A DNA stretch of 64,000 nucleotides from Stieleria maiorica (GTDB lineage Bacteria; Planctomycetota; Planctomycetia; Pirellulales; Pirellulaceae). Position numbers and translations under genes: made by a program. Below, one piece after another: positions 25,062-33,454 of this stretch (position 1 is the first letter of the stretch; each line of letters opens with the position of its first letter). The DNA lies in the NCBI RefSeq assembly GCF_008035925.1, contig NZ_CP036264.1:5020402-5084401 (forward strand). Direction: 5' to 3'. The notes beneath the pieces are model-generated. The model worked only from the letters and a program-made list of their open reading frames with translations, made no database searches and was not told the origin of the DNA.

Positions 25062-25091
25062 GGGCAGCGGCACGTTTCCGTGTCGCTGCCC
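25062..25091 (-). terminator. Hairpin downstream of the giant surface-protein gene
   Basis: Arms GGGCAGCGGCACG and CGTGTCGCTGCCC pair over 13 positions with one G-U type mismatch and a TTTC loop. The hairpin lies 36 bp past the stop at 25127 on the minus strand, followed there by a weak T-rich stretch. It probably ends or stabilises the 5.1 kb transcript. Confidence 0.55.
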
Positions 25092-25126
25092 AAATTGACT
25101 TGATGACGGTGGGGAGAAAAACCGGC

Positions 25127-28100
25127 CTATGCCAGGTTGCTTTGATCGTCAGCCAGCAGTGCGAGCAGGTCGTCGTCGTCATCATCGGCATCGCCCAGGG
25201 ATGCCGATTTCGCTTGGCCGGCCACCTTGCCGGACGACGAATCGTCGCTGGAATCGACGCTCACCAGTTTGCTTTGCACGCTCAGATCGGCAAGTGCCTC
25301 GTCGTGCACGTCACCGTCGGCGGCCGGGGCGGCCGAGGCAAGTTGGTCACTGACGACCGATTCACCTTCACCGCCTTGGATGGCGGCCAGGACCGCCAAG
25401 TGGTTGATCACCCGCAAGGCGTCCAACGCGGTCGTCTTCATGTCACCATTAACGTCGGTGTACATGCCGGCAGGGGCACCTTCGCCTTCACCTTCTCGGG
25501 CCAGCGTGTTGATGACGGTTAGGGCATCCGAAGGAGTCACGAACCCGTCGTTGTTGACATCCTCGGGCAAGGCCTGGTTTTGCAACGCACTGGCGGCACG
25601 GATAGTGATGGGCAGCGAGTGGTAGCGGATTTGCGACACTTCCACCGGCTCATCGCGGTCGAACAGCAAGGTGTCTTGGAAGGGCGATGAATCGGCCGGG
25701 CTTCCGATCACCCGAGTCACAGTGTCCTGCGAAACGACTCCGGCGGTGAAGAAGACCGTTGCCATCAGGTTGGGCTCGGCGACGCCGCCGCCCTCGGCCA
25801 CGGTTTGCCGCAGCAACGTTCCGAATTCATCGATGATCCCGCGACGAGCCGCGGTTCCGACGCCCGCACTGGCGTCAAAGTCTCCGTCAAATTCGACGCT
25901 GAAGTCGTATCGACCGCCGCCGGCGACGGAGACCGGATTGATCAGCCCGGTGTCGTACAGCATGTCCAGGTAGGCGGCGAAGACAAACGTGTTGCCTTGG
26001 AATTGAGTCCTCAAGTCTTCCACGCTGACTTGGACTCCGAAGGTTTGGCCCGAAGCGACCGAGGTGATCGCGTTGCCGAACTGATCGACCAGACCGAACG
26101 AGATGTCGACGATGTCGTCGGCGGCGGCGTTTCCGATCGCCATCGTGACTTCGGCGATACTTCGCACACCGTCACCGGAGACGATCACGTAGGTGAAACT
26201 GTCGAACCCGTTGGCGTTGACATCGGCGAAGTAGTCGATCGTATCATCACTGAGATCGCTGGGGGTCCCGTTGTTGTTGATCTGGATGGTTCCACGCGAG
26301 GGCGCGGTCACGATCCCGAATTCCTGGATCGTGCCGGTGGGACCAAAGATGTCATTGTCCAGGACATCCAGGGTGTTGGGGAGCACACCGGCTTGGATAC
26401 GATTTCCGGCCGAGTCAAAGCCATCGACGAAGGCGTCGTCGATCGCACTGGCAAAGTTATTGCTAGCCGGGAAGATCGTCAGTTCCGTTCGGCCGAGTCG
26501 TTGTTGGGCGGGCGTCAACGCGACGTCTTCGCCGACCAAGATCGTTTCGGCGACCGGTGCGTCGGCGGGGTCGGCGGCGAACAGTGCGACGCCCGGGGAG
26601 ACGCCGGTCATCGTCAGCGTGAACAGTTCAGCCGGATCGGAGTGCTGGATCAGGTTCCCGTCACCGGGGATCGGCTGGACGGCACCGACATCGTTGATCA
26701 ATCCAGGCGTGGTGGCATCACCGAGCTTGAAGCCGCCGCCTTGGAAATTCTCGCCAAAGGTGATGTCAAATCCGAATGAATCGGTGTCAATGGTGTCCAA
26801 CGTGGAAACCAATTCGTCGGTGTACAGCAGATCCAAGAACGCTGACGCGACGCCTTCGGGACTGAAGTTCGGGTTGTTCAGTTCTTCGACGAACACGCGA
26901 ACGTAGAACGGCTGACCGACCTGAACGCTGGAAATCGGTTTGTTGTTGACGACGTCGAAGATTCCGATGGTGAAATCGACCAAGTCGTCGGCGAGTGCAC
27001 CGGGTTGCGAGTTCACCGTAACCTGTGCCGTGCTGATCGATCCGTTGGCGTCTTCGATGCTGTAGGTGAACTGCTCGGTTCCGGCAAAACCGGGCTGAGG
27101 CGTGTAGCGAATGGTTTGGCCGCCGCCCTCGAGCGAGACCTGGCCACCCTGGTCAGCGGCAGACACGCTGGTGATCCTGATTCCGCCGAAGATACTCGGG
27201 ACGTCGTTGTCCAAGACGTTGAGCGCCCGATTGGCGGAACCCTGTGGGATGTCGAACGTGTCATCCACCGCGATCGGCACGTTGGATTGGAAGTTAACGT
27301 TCACGGCCACGCTGGCGGTGTATTGCGTGTTGGTTTGATCAACGACCACGTACTGGAACACGTCGCGCCCGGTGAACCCGTTCGGCGGCGTGTAGGAGAT
27401 CGCACGACCGTTTTCGATGATCGAAAGGGTTCCTCGCGTACCGGTCCGGTTGACCGAGATGATTCGCAGCTGGGTGATGCTGGTTTCGAAATCGTTGGCC
27501 AAAACGTCCAATCGATTCGAGAGCGAGTTTCGCGAAACGGTGAAGGTGTCATCGTTGGCGACGGCTGCTTGCTGCAGGATGTCGAATTGATAATCTTCCA
27601 CTTCACCCGAATCGGCTTCCCCGCCCACGCCCAATCCCGCGGTCAGGCTGTAACGGAAGCGGGCGAAGGTCGATCCGACCACGGCATTGGAGGGAACGTT
27701 GACGGCCAGCGTCGAAGTGCCGGCACCGAGTTGGACGTCTTTGAAGACCTGCTCCGAGGCGTCAAACACGCCATTGGCGTTGAAGTCGATCCAGCCTTGC
27801 AAAAAGGCCGGGCTACCGGTGCTGTTGCGGGTCGCCACCGACAGATTCGCCGTGCCGCCCGGCCCCAATGGCGTCAACAATTCGACACCGTCTTCATCGT
27901 CGATGTTGTTCAGGTCATCGCCCAATGCGTTGGCGGTGGGGATCCCATTGTTGTCACGATCGATGGACGCACCGAGTCCCAACCCGGTGGTGATACCGTG
28001 GCTGGGACCACCGGCAGCAATGGTCGTTCGATACGTATCGGGGGCGTCACCGTAATCGCGCGAGGGCAGATTTCCGAAGTTGTAATTGTCCGTCAATGCG

Positions 28101-30244
28101 ACCCCGTTGTAATTGACGACGTGCTCGCCGCCGGCGGGGAAGGTTTGGACGAAACCGGGTTCAATCACTTCCCGAATCGTGTAAGTGCCTGGGCCGGGGA
28201 AGTTGATCGAATAACGGCCATTGACGTCGGTGTAGGCGGACGGCTCACCGATATCCGGACGGTCATCACCGTCAAGGTCCAAGTAGATGTAGACCCCTTC
28301 GATGCCCCGCTCGGTAGGATCAAAGACTCCATTGCCGTTGGTGTCGGCAAACTTGGTTCCGGTGATGTCTGGAATGACTTGGGTGAATCCGAAATCGATC
28401 CCGCTGGCCCCGCCGGCTGCCGGTCGCTGCGTCGGCAGGCTGGCGGCGAATTGGGGCGGAGTCATCGCGACGATGCTGTAGGTTCTGCCCGAGGCAACAT
28501 TCAACGTGTACGTGCCGTTGGCAGCGGTAACCGCCACAGGCTCGGTCGGATCGAGCACGCCGTTTTGGATCGTGTCGGCAAAGACCGTGACGCCGGGCAA
28601 TCCGGGATCGTTGGCTCCGCGGCCATCACGGTTGATGTCGTTAAACACACGTCCGGTGATGTTGGATCCGGCCGTTCCGGTGACGAGCGAATGGGCTAAA
28701 CTGTTCGGTGCATCTTGATAGCCAAAGTACGGTGTAGTGGACGAAAATCGGTCAAGCGCGAAGCCGATCTCCGTATCGTCCAGAGTCCCATAAATCTGGT
28801 CAAATCCGACGCCCAATCTCAGCTCGTCACGCCGTGCCTCTGCCCCGTCCATCACCGCCGCAATGGCGTTGGAACCGTCTTGGTGCCACAGGCCAAAAGA
28901 GTGTCCAGCCTCGTGCGAGGCTACTACACCAAAGTATCGTGCTGCTGCATCAAGGACACTGCTCGTATTTGCGATCGCGAAAGCATTGACTTGAGCAACG
29001 ATCGCGTCCGGTTCGACGATCGCAAACTCGTTCATATCGAAGTTGCCGATATCCAGCGATGGCGAAACGCCATTTGGAGCAACACCACTGTCCGCTTCAA
29101 TTCCGCCGATCAACACACGCGTTACCAACGGATCATCCCACGCAGGCTCGGCGTACAGTCCCCGATCTCGTGCGTCACGACTATTTAGAATCCTGACACC
29201 GTATTCTCCAGGATTCCCCGATGCGTTGTAATCTCCGTTTTCCCCTTCCGTTATGACTGATGCGTAGTTTTGACGGACCTGATCGACAAGCTTATCAACC
29301 AACTCGTTGTAAGAAGCCTCGTCGCCGAGCTGAATCCCCAAGAGCGGCATGTTCTCCCGCAGACTGGAGAACCGGATGATCCCTAAGCCGAAATTAGCAC
29401 TGCTTGGAAATTGGGTTGCAGAATACAACCCTCCCTCGAAATCCAGATAAATGGTTTGCTGAGCCCCGATCGGAAGGCTCTCCGCAACCGGACGATATGC
29501 GCGCAACCCGACCGTATAGTTGACGGACGTCGACGAAGGAGCGACCGTCAGGTAGTACGTGCCGGTGTGCGGTACAACTTGCGCTGCAACCGCATTGCCC
29601 TGTGTCATCAGCGGTGACACGTCCGGGTAAATTCCTGGTGTGGCAGCCGTGTTCGTGTCAGTTGCGAACCAAATAGAACCGACACGGGAATTTGGATGCG
29701 CAACGACACCTGTAGCAGGAGCACCGTATTGGACCGTCAGGTTTGCCCCTGCTCCGATCACTGCCACATCCAGAATGTCGCCCTCACGAAGATTTAGTGC
29801 ATAAGTATCAATGTCCGCAAAAACATTTCCCTGACTACTGGTAGACACCGGCATACTGCCATTGATGTCGATGGTATCTTCTTGGCCAGCCCCTGTGCCC
29901 AAGGGAATTGGTTGTGCGGTGAAGCGAGAATCATTCAGGCCCGTTTGGCTCGCCGACTCAGCCTCGTTGACGATGAACGCTGGCACGGTTCCGATGTTCC
30001 GCGGATTGGTCGGCAGGAACAGATCGGTGTCCACCAATGCGTTGTCGCTGCCGGCACTCGGGACCGCGGCGAGCAATTGTCGGCTTTCCAGGCCCTCCAT
30101 CAACAAGCGACGACGCTGTTGACGCTGGCCCCGACGGCTTCGTCTCGCCTTTTTCTGTTTCCGCGAGGAATCGACGTTCATGTCGCTCGTCTCGTTGTTA
30201 GAAGCGTGGGGATTAAGGAATTCCGATTCAGTTCGTTGGATCAT
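25127..30244 (-). CDS. Giant secreted modular protein: LEPR signal, metzincin-like protease, SdrB, GEVED, cadherin/Ig-like, cohesin-like and dockerin modules
   Basis: A 1705-residue protein (alternative start ATG 30181, 1684 residues). A basic N-terminus (KKARRSRRGQRQQRRR) runs into LLMEGLESRQLLAA, the planctomycete LEPR-type export signal. Residues near 445 contain ASHEAGHSFGLWHQDG, a metzincin HExxHxxGxxH zinc site, with AVMDG 15 residues on as a plausible Met-turn. Then come two SdrD_B-like modules (about 528-605 and 626-715), a GEVED domain (about 731-885), two VxDD-type Ig/cadherin-like repeats (895-1080), a cohesin-like module (1086-1260), another VxDD repeat (1268-1370), a second cohesin-like module (1378-1540), a type I dockerin (EDVNNDGFVTPSDALTVIN and TDVNGDMKTTALDALRVINH) and an acidic tail. 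It is probably a cell-surface or released protease/adhesin. Residue positions are estimates. Confidence 0.9.
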   Translation of the reverse strand: MIQRTESEFLNPHASNNETSDMNVDSSRKQKKARRSRRGQRQQRRRLLMEGLESRQLLAAVPSAGSDNALVDTDLFLPTNPRNIGTVPAFIVNEAESASQTGLNDSRFTAQPIPLGTGAGQEDTIDINGSMPVSTSSQGNVFADIDTYALNLREGDILDVAVIGAGANLTVQYGAPATGVVAHPNSRVGSIWFATDTNTAATPGIYPDVSPLMTQGNAVAAQVVPHTGTYYLTVAPSSTSVNYTVGLRAYRPVAESLPIGAQQTIYLDFEGGLYSATQFPSSANFGLGIIRFSSLRENMPLLGIQLGDEASYNELVDKLVDQVRQNYASVITEGENGDYNASGNPGEYGVRILNSRDARDRGLYAEPAWDDPLVTRVLIGGIEADSGVAPNGVSPSLDIGNFDMNEFAIVEPDAIVAQVNAFAIANTSSVLDAAARYFGVVASHEAGHSFGLWHQDGSNAIAAVMDGAEARRDELRLGVGFDQIYGTLDDTEIGFALDRFSSTTPYFGYQDAPNSLAHSLVTGTAGSNITGRVFNDINRDGRGANDPGLPGVTVFADTIQNGVLDPTEPVAVTAANGTYTLNVASGRTYSIVAMTPPQFAASLPTQRPAAGGASGIDFGFTQVIPDITGTKFADTNGNGVFDPTERGIEGVYIYLDLDGDDRPDIGEPSAYTDVNGRYSINFPGPGTYTIREVIEPGFVQTFPAGGEHVVNYNGVALTDNYNFGNLPSRDYGDAPDTYRTTIAAGGPSHGITTGLGLGASIDRDNNGIPTANALGDDLNNIDDEDGVELLTPLGPGGTANLSVATRNSTGSPAFLQGWIDFNANGVFDASEQVFKDVQLGAGTSTLAVNVPSNAVVGSTFARFRYSLTAGLGVGGEADSGEVEDYQFDILQQAAVANDDTFTVSRNSLSNRLDVLANDFETSITQLRIISVNRTGTRGTLSIIENGRAISYTPPNGFTGRDVFQYVVVDQTNTQYTASVAVNVNFQSNVPIAVDDTFDIPQGSANRALNVLDNDVPSIFGGIRITSVSAADQGGQVSLEGGGQTIRYTPQPGFAGTEQFTYSIEDANGSISTAQVTVNSQPGALADDLVDFTIGIFDVVNNKPISSVQVGQPFYVRVFVEELNNPNFSPEGVASAFLDLLYTDELVSTLDTIDTDSFGFDITFGENFQGGGFKLGDATTPGLINDVGAVQPIPGDGNLIQHSDPAELFTLTMTGVSPGVALFAADPADAPVAETILVGEDVALTPAQQRLGRTELTIFPASNNFASAIDDAFVDGFDSAGNRIQAGVLPNTLDVLDNDIFGPTGTIQEFGIVTAPSRGTIQINNNGTPSDLSDDTIDYFADVNANGFDSFTYVIVSGDGVRSIAEVTMAIGNAAADDIVDISFGLVDQFGNAITSVASGQTFGVQVSVEDLRTQFQGNTFVFAAYLDMLYDTGLINPVSVAGGGRYDFSVEFDGDFDASAGVGTAARRGIIDEFGTLLRQTVAEGGGVAEPNLMATVFFTAGVVSQDTVTRVIGSPADSSPFQDTLLFDRDEPVEVSQIRYHSLPITIRAASALQNQALPEDVNNDGFVTPSDALTVINTLAREGEGEGAPAGMYTDVNGDMKTTALDALRVINHLAVLAAIQGGEGESVVSDQLASAAPAADGDVHDEALADLSVQSKLVSVDSSDDSSSGKVAGQAKSASLGDADDDDDDLLALLADDQSNLA

Positions 30245-30756
30245 CGAGGGTCTCTACCAAACGTGCCGGCCATGGGGCCTTGACGAAAAGCGGCGGTGTC
30301 GCGGGGCGGTCGTACGTGTTGCGGGCTCCGCAGAGTGTAATTCTGAGTCGCCCACCTATCCATTGATTTCCATTTTCTCATCGGCCACGGCCCGTCAATT
30401 TCGCAATGGTTGCCGCTGGTCCGAGGAAACGCTCGTTCGTTTGCTTCGGACGAACTCCAACCCAGTCACAGTGAATGAAGGAGGGCTCGCCCAATCAGAA
30501 AGATGGGAAAATTGCGAAGTATGAGTCGATTGGATAAGGAATGGCTGCGATTCTAGTTGGGCCAATAACAGTGTCAACGAATCGTGGCCTTTCTGACGCG
30601 GCTTGTTGGGCAAGAGTTCCGGTCAAATCGATTAATCTCCCCCAAATCCGACCCGCCCCCCGATTCGGCGAAGGGACACCCACCGCCCAAAAGGCCTATT
30701 TGGGGCCATGAAACGGCCGAAAAGGCGTGCCCTCCCCCCGTTCGCTCGTTCATCCC
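30245..30756. other. Intergenic region upstream of the giant gene
   Basis: No convincing gene in about 510 bp. The segment nearest the giant gene must contain its minus-strand promoter; a TTGACG hexamer is visible on that strand near 30396 but lacks a good -10 partner. Around 30687-30707 a small hairpin with CCCAAA and TTTGGG arms is present. The short open frames here are Arg/Pro-rich and change character between strands, so I treat them as non-coding. Confidence 0.5.
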
Positions 30757-31125
30757 CTCGTTCCAAGGCTCCGCCTTGGAACGCACTGCCACTGTGGTTC
30801 CTGCCACACACATCGCGTGCAACGCGAGGCGGAGCCTTGGCTGCGCAAAACCGTTCGATTCGTTGGCGTTTTCAATTTCGCAAAATCCGCTCGAGATCAG
30901 CCATTTGGCGCCAGCCGACGGGCTTCCTTAGACGCTGGGCCCGAGATTCTGAGGCCTCCGTACATGCCGGAGCCCGCACGCCTGCGCGAATCGGCTGATG
31001 TCACTCGTGTTTCATCAACCGATGGCATCGTGAGTCTTTCATCCGTCCCTGAATGATTTCGCCTGAATTCTGAACCATCACAGAATCCAGATGTTGCACG
31101 GCCCGGGGCAGAGCCAGGGAACGAG
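30757..31125 (-). repeat. Hairpin-rich intergenic repeat, family R1, long copy 1
   Basis: On the minus strand this copy runs parallel to the copy at 50535-50925. Shared in order are: a CTCGTTCCCTGGCTC start, an ATCTGG-ATTCTGTG-TTCAGAATT stretch, CGAAATCATTC, GAAACACGAG-GACATCAGCCGATTCGCGCA, GGCGCCA-GGCTGATC, GGCGTTTTC, CAAAACCG, and the terminal perfect hairpin with arms GTTCCAAGGC/GCCTTGGAAC around GGA (30760-30782). Identity looks like roughly three quarters by eye. It ends with a smaller hairpin TGTGG/CCACA at 30793-30808. No open frame is conserved between copies, so it behaves as a non-coding dispersed element. Confidence 0.8.
30896..30999. repeat. ATCAGCC/GGCTGAT-terminated inverted element inside R1 copy 1
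   Basis: This 104 bp block begins ATCAGCCATTTGGCGCC and ends GCGCGAATCGGCTGAT. Its ends are inverted repeats. Related blocks lie at 31873-32032 and 50689-50760. The ends are conserved while the interior varies, which is how miniature inverted-repeat elements look. Confidence 0.6.
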
Positions 31126-31188
31126 GCAATCGTCCTACCGCCGACGACGGCCCGGAAGGGCTATCGAACTGAACTTTCCCGCTTTGGA

Positions 31189-31731
31189 TCAGGCGGTGTG
31201 TGCGACTGCAGTGGCGGGGGCCGAACGCTTAACGCCAGAGAGTTCGTAGGCGCCGAACATCACGGCAACAAAACACAGGTCACCGGCGACCGTGTACCCA
31301 TAAAACGGGATCGCGTTGGTGAAGCAGGCGATCAGGCCCTCGGTCGTGGCCGGATACCATGGGCCCAACCAAACGCCGAAGTTGCTGACGACAAAGAAGA
31401 TCGTCGACGCGACCAGCGCGCCGGCGGGAAGGCGTCGCCAATGGACGCTCATGGCAGCTTGACTGCGAACCAGCCGGCCCAACGGAACGGCCAGCGTAAC
31501 GCCCAGGTACGTCGCTGCCATCACCATCGGGTTGTAGAAGCCCATGCCAGGCGTTCCCAACAAGTGCGACACGGCATCGCTGATCAACAGGGCCGCCGCC
31601 GGAACCAGATACGCCTTGCGGCCGGCAAAGTAACAACCGGCGAACAGTCCCAGTGCGCCCAGGCAGGCGAAGTTGGGAGGGTGCGGCATAAAACGGGTCG
31701 CGGCGATGGCCAGGGTCAGCAAGTAGATCAT
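31189..31731 (-). CDS. DUF6580-family integral membrane protein
   Basis: A 180-residue, five- to six-helix membrane protein. It carries RFMPHPPNFACLGALGLFAG near residue 12, ALLISDAVSHLLG near 47, FFVVSNFGVWLGPWYPATTE near 111 and CFTNAIPFYGYTVAGDLCFV near 135. These match the DUF6580 pattern as I know it. The family is uncharacterised; membrane topology resembles small transporter S-components, but no transporter partners are adjacent. The start is ATG 31731. R1 copy 1 ends 63 bp past its stop. No riboswitch-like structure is evident upstream. Confidence 0.8.
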   Translation of the reverse strand: MIYLLTLAIAATRFMPHPPNFACLGALGLFAGCYFAGRKAYLVPAAALLISDAVSHLLGTPGMGFYNPMVMAATYLGVTLAVPLGRLVRSQAAMSVHWRRLPAGALVASTIFFVVSNFGVWLGPWYPATTEGLIACFTNAIPFYGYTVAGDLCFVAVMFGAYELSGVKRSAPATAVAHTA

Positions 31732-31872
31732 TTTGCACCGATCGATGGGAGAGGCAAATCTCCCACCGTTTTAACGACTTGACGGTCCTTTCGAAAGTCC
31801 CATGGGAGCAGGCGTGCCTCGTCCGCCGCGAATTTCTGTGTCGATGCGTTCGGCACTCGGCCTGTTGATTGA

Positions 31873-32032
31873 ATCAGCCGTTTGCCGCGAGCCCAATGGC
31901 ACCTACTTCGATCACAAACTGAGCCGTAGGCGCTAGCCTCGGGCCTTATAAGTCTCGAAGCAATCCGAGGCCCGCGGCTAGCGCCGTCGGCTCATAGAGT
32001 AGGTGACATTGCGCTCGCGCGTGACGGCTGAT
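31873..32032. repeat. ATCAGCC/GGCTGAT inverted element enclosing an R2 hairpin
   Basis: It begins ATCAGCCGTTTGCCGCGAGC and ends GCTCGCGCGTGACGGCTGAT, the same termini as the R1-associated elements at 30896 and 50689. A complete R2 repeat (31909-31995) sits in the middle. Outer arms CACCTACT and AGTAGGTG flank the R2 core. The arrangement is nested: one element inside another. The gap 31732-32092 holds no gene. Confidence 0.6.
31909..31995 (+). repeat. Intergenic repeat family R2, copy 1
   Basis: CGATCACAAACTGAGCC, then GTAGGCGCTAGCCTCGGGCC, ending CCGAGGCCCGCGGCTAGCGCC and GTCGGCTCAT. The two halves pair as a long imperfect hairpin. The reverse complement of 33360-33448 is nearly the same sequence, including about 40 identical bases at one end. 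The two copies are inverted and bracket the gene at 32093-32974. Confidence 0.82.
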
Positions 32033-32045
32033 CCCACGTGGGATC
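32030..32045. other. Perfect 16 bp palindrome
   Basis: GATCCCACGTGGGATC reads the same on both strands. It lies 48 bp downstream of the stop of the minus-strand gene ending at 32093 and abuts the end of the nested repeat. It could be a protein-binding dyad, a transcript-end hairpin, or part of the repeat boundary. Confidence 0.5.
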
Positions 32046-32092
32046 GGATCAAATCAACAGGCCGCCGCGCGTCGCGTCAATCCTCGTCGCAG

Positions 32093-32974
32093 CTATTGCA
32101 AAATGGCGGTCGCAACGCCGACCGCAGTCACCTGTGATGCGACGGCTTTGCGCTGGTACGGCGGTCGCTGCTTGAGCGCCGGGGCACATGATCCGGCTCG
32201 GTAATACCCGAGGCTGTATTGGCACTCCGACGGCGGGCTGATCGCGGTCAGGTAGGGCAATGAAACCGCTTGAGCCAAGAACCGTCCGCCGCTGACCAGG
32301 GGCTGGAAACAGGAAAACCGCTGGTGGCCATGACGTTCCAACATCCGGTCCTCGAAGTACAGCGGATGGGAAAAGGTGTTGGCGGCGGCCCAGTGCCGAG
32401 CGGTCCAATGCCACGGCAGTCCGCGATCAAGGCCGGATTCGGGAAGCTGCACCAGCGGCGATGCTTCTCCTTGCCGAAAGCCGAGCGGAAGTTCCCCGTT
32501 ACCGATTTCCGAAGTCCCGGTTGTCAGCGCCTCAATCGGCGGCAGCACCAGTTTGCCGTCGGCCAATTCCGTCTGGCGATCGGCGAACAGGGACCGCCGG
32601 TTCACCTGATCTGCCGTCACTTCGGGGATCACGGTGCGGTCGGTAGAGACGTCTTCAGGAAGCGCGTCGACGGGATCGTTCAACACGTCGACTTGTGCGG
32701 GAGCGGCGGTCGTGGTGTCGGCGGCCTCGGCCGTCGGCGGTGTCTGCCCGTCACCTTGAACCAAAGCCGCGATCGTCAGCGGCGTGTTGTTGACGTAAGA
32801 GGGCAGCTCGCTCGATTCGGGGTCTGCGGCAACAACCGACGGTGCCGACGTGACCGTTGCGATCGCAAGACAAACGGCCGCCTTGGCTGCAACGGCCCGG
32901 CGTCGTTTGGCGGTCAGCGCACACTTTGCCGATCGCGGCGTTTGCTGTGACTTATTCGTTCGATTCCAAAACAT
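32093..32974 (-). CDS. Secreted planctomycete-specific protein, unknown function
   Basis: About 293 residues from ATG 32974, which has a purine-rich GCGAGAAA upstream; a TTG at 33007 would add 11 residues. The basic start and the hydrophobic stretch AKAAVCLAIATVTSAPSVVA, ending near residue 50, make a signal peptide. A Thr/Ala/Asp-rich linker follows. A compact C-terminal region (about 190-270) has HWAAANTFSHPLYFEDRMLE, FLAQAVSLPYLTAI and PPSECQYSLGYYRAGSC. I have the impression that this PLYFED/YxLGxYRxGxC block recurs in planctomycetes, but no function is known. The gene is bracketed by inverted R2 repeats. Confidence 0.75.
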   Translation of the reverse strand: MFWNRTNKSQQTPRSAKCALTAKRRRAVAAKAAVCLAIATVTSAPSVVAADPESSELPSYVNNTPLTIAALVQGDGQTPPTAEAADTTTAAPAQVDVLNDPVDALPEDVSTDRTVIPEVTADQVNRRSLFADRQTELADGKLVLPPIEALTTGTSEIGNGELPLGFRQGEASPLVQLPESGLDRGLPWHWTARHWAAANTFSHPLYFEDRMLERHGHQRFSCFQPLVSGGRFLAQAVSLPYLTAISPPSECQYSLGYYRAGSCAPALKQRPPYQRKAVASQVTAVGVATAILQ

Positions 32975-33222
32975 CGTGTTTCTCGCATGCTCCGTTTTGA
33001 CGGACAACCAGATTCAATCCCATTATCTGGTTCGACCGATCGGATTCGAAACGAGACTAAACACGCCAGAACACCGACAACAGGAGCAAACGGCAACACA
33101 GGTTCGACCGCGACGATGGGAACGACAGGGGCAATCGCTGCAATCGTCAGGGTTTGCCACGATCCGATGCGGTTGGACGGATTCCGGGATATGGGGTGTG
33201 GCGACTTGGGGGGCGACACCGC

Positions 33223-33342
33223 CTCACTCCCGGGCTCCGTTTCGGGAACGGAAATTTCTAGAGGCTCCGCCGCGGGGCTGGATGTCCGTGTGTGGCAGGA
33301 GCCACACCTGCAGTGCGTTCCAAGGCGGAGCCTTGGAACGAG
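33223..33342 (+). repeat. Intergenic repeat family R1, short copy 2
   Basis: Short form of R1: a degraded first hairpin (33223-33251), GAGGCTCCGCC, then the perfect hairpin GTGTGGC-AGGA-GCCACAC (33290-33307) and the perfect hairpin with arms GTTCCAAGGC/GCCTTGGAAC around GGA (33317-33339). It lacks the roughly 250 bp central part found in the long copies. It sits in the 480 bp gap between the secreted-protein gene and msrB, which contains no gene. Confidence 0.8.
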
Positions 33343-33359
33343 GAGATGGCATCTACTTA

Positions 33360-33448
33360 ATGAGCCGACGGCGCTAGCCGCGGGCCTCGGATAGCAATTC
33401 GAGCCCCGTAAGGCCCGAGGCTAGCGCCTACGGCTCAGTTTGTGATCG
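33360..33448 (-). repeat. Intergenic repeat family R2, copy 2
   Basis: Near-identical inverted copy of 31909-31995. Its terminus lies only 6 bp past the msrB stop (33455), so the long imperfect hairpin (GAGCCG-CGGCGCTAGCC paired with GGCTAGCGCC-CGGCTC) would form at the very end of the msrB transcript. It could serve as that gene's terminator or 3' stabiliser. Confidence 0.82.
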
Positions 33449-33454
33449 AAAGGC

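Noticed and set aside
27005-28699. A 564-codon plus-strand open frame opposite the giant dockerin gene
   Set aside because: The minus strand encodes recognisable SdrB, GEVED and Ig-like modules throughout. The antisense product is Arg/Val/Asp-rich with no family features.
30584-31056. Plus-strand frames of 96-115 codons in the R1 region
   Set aside because: They translate hairpin repeats, and the second long copy at 50535 does not keep the frame.
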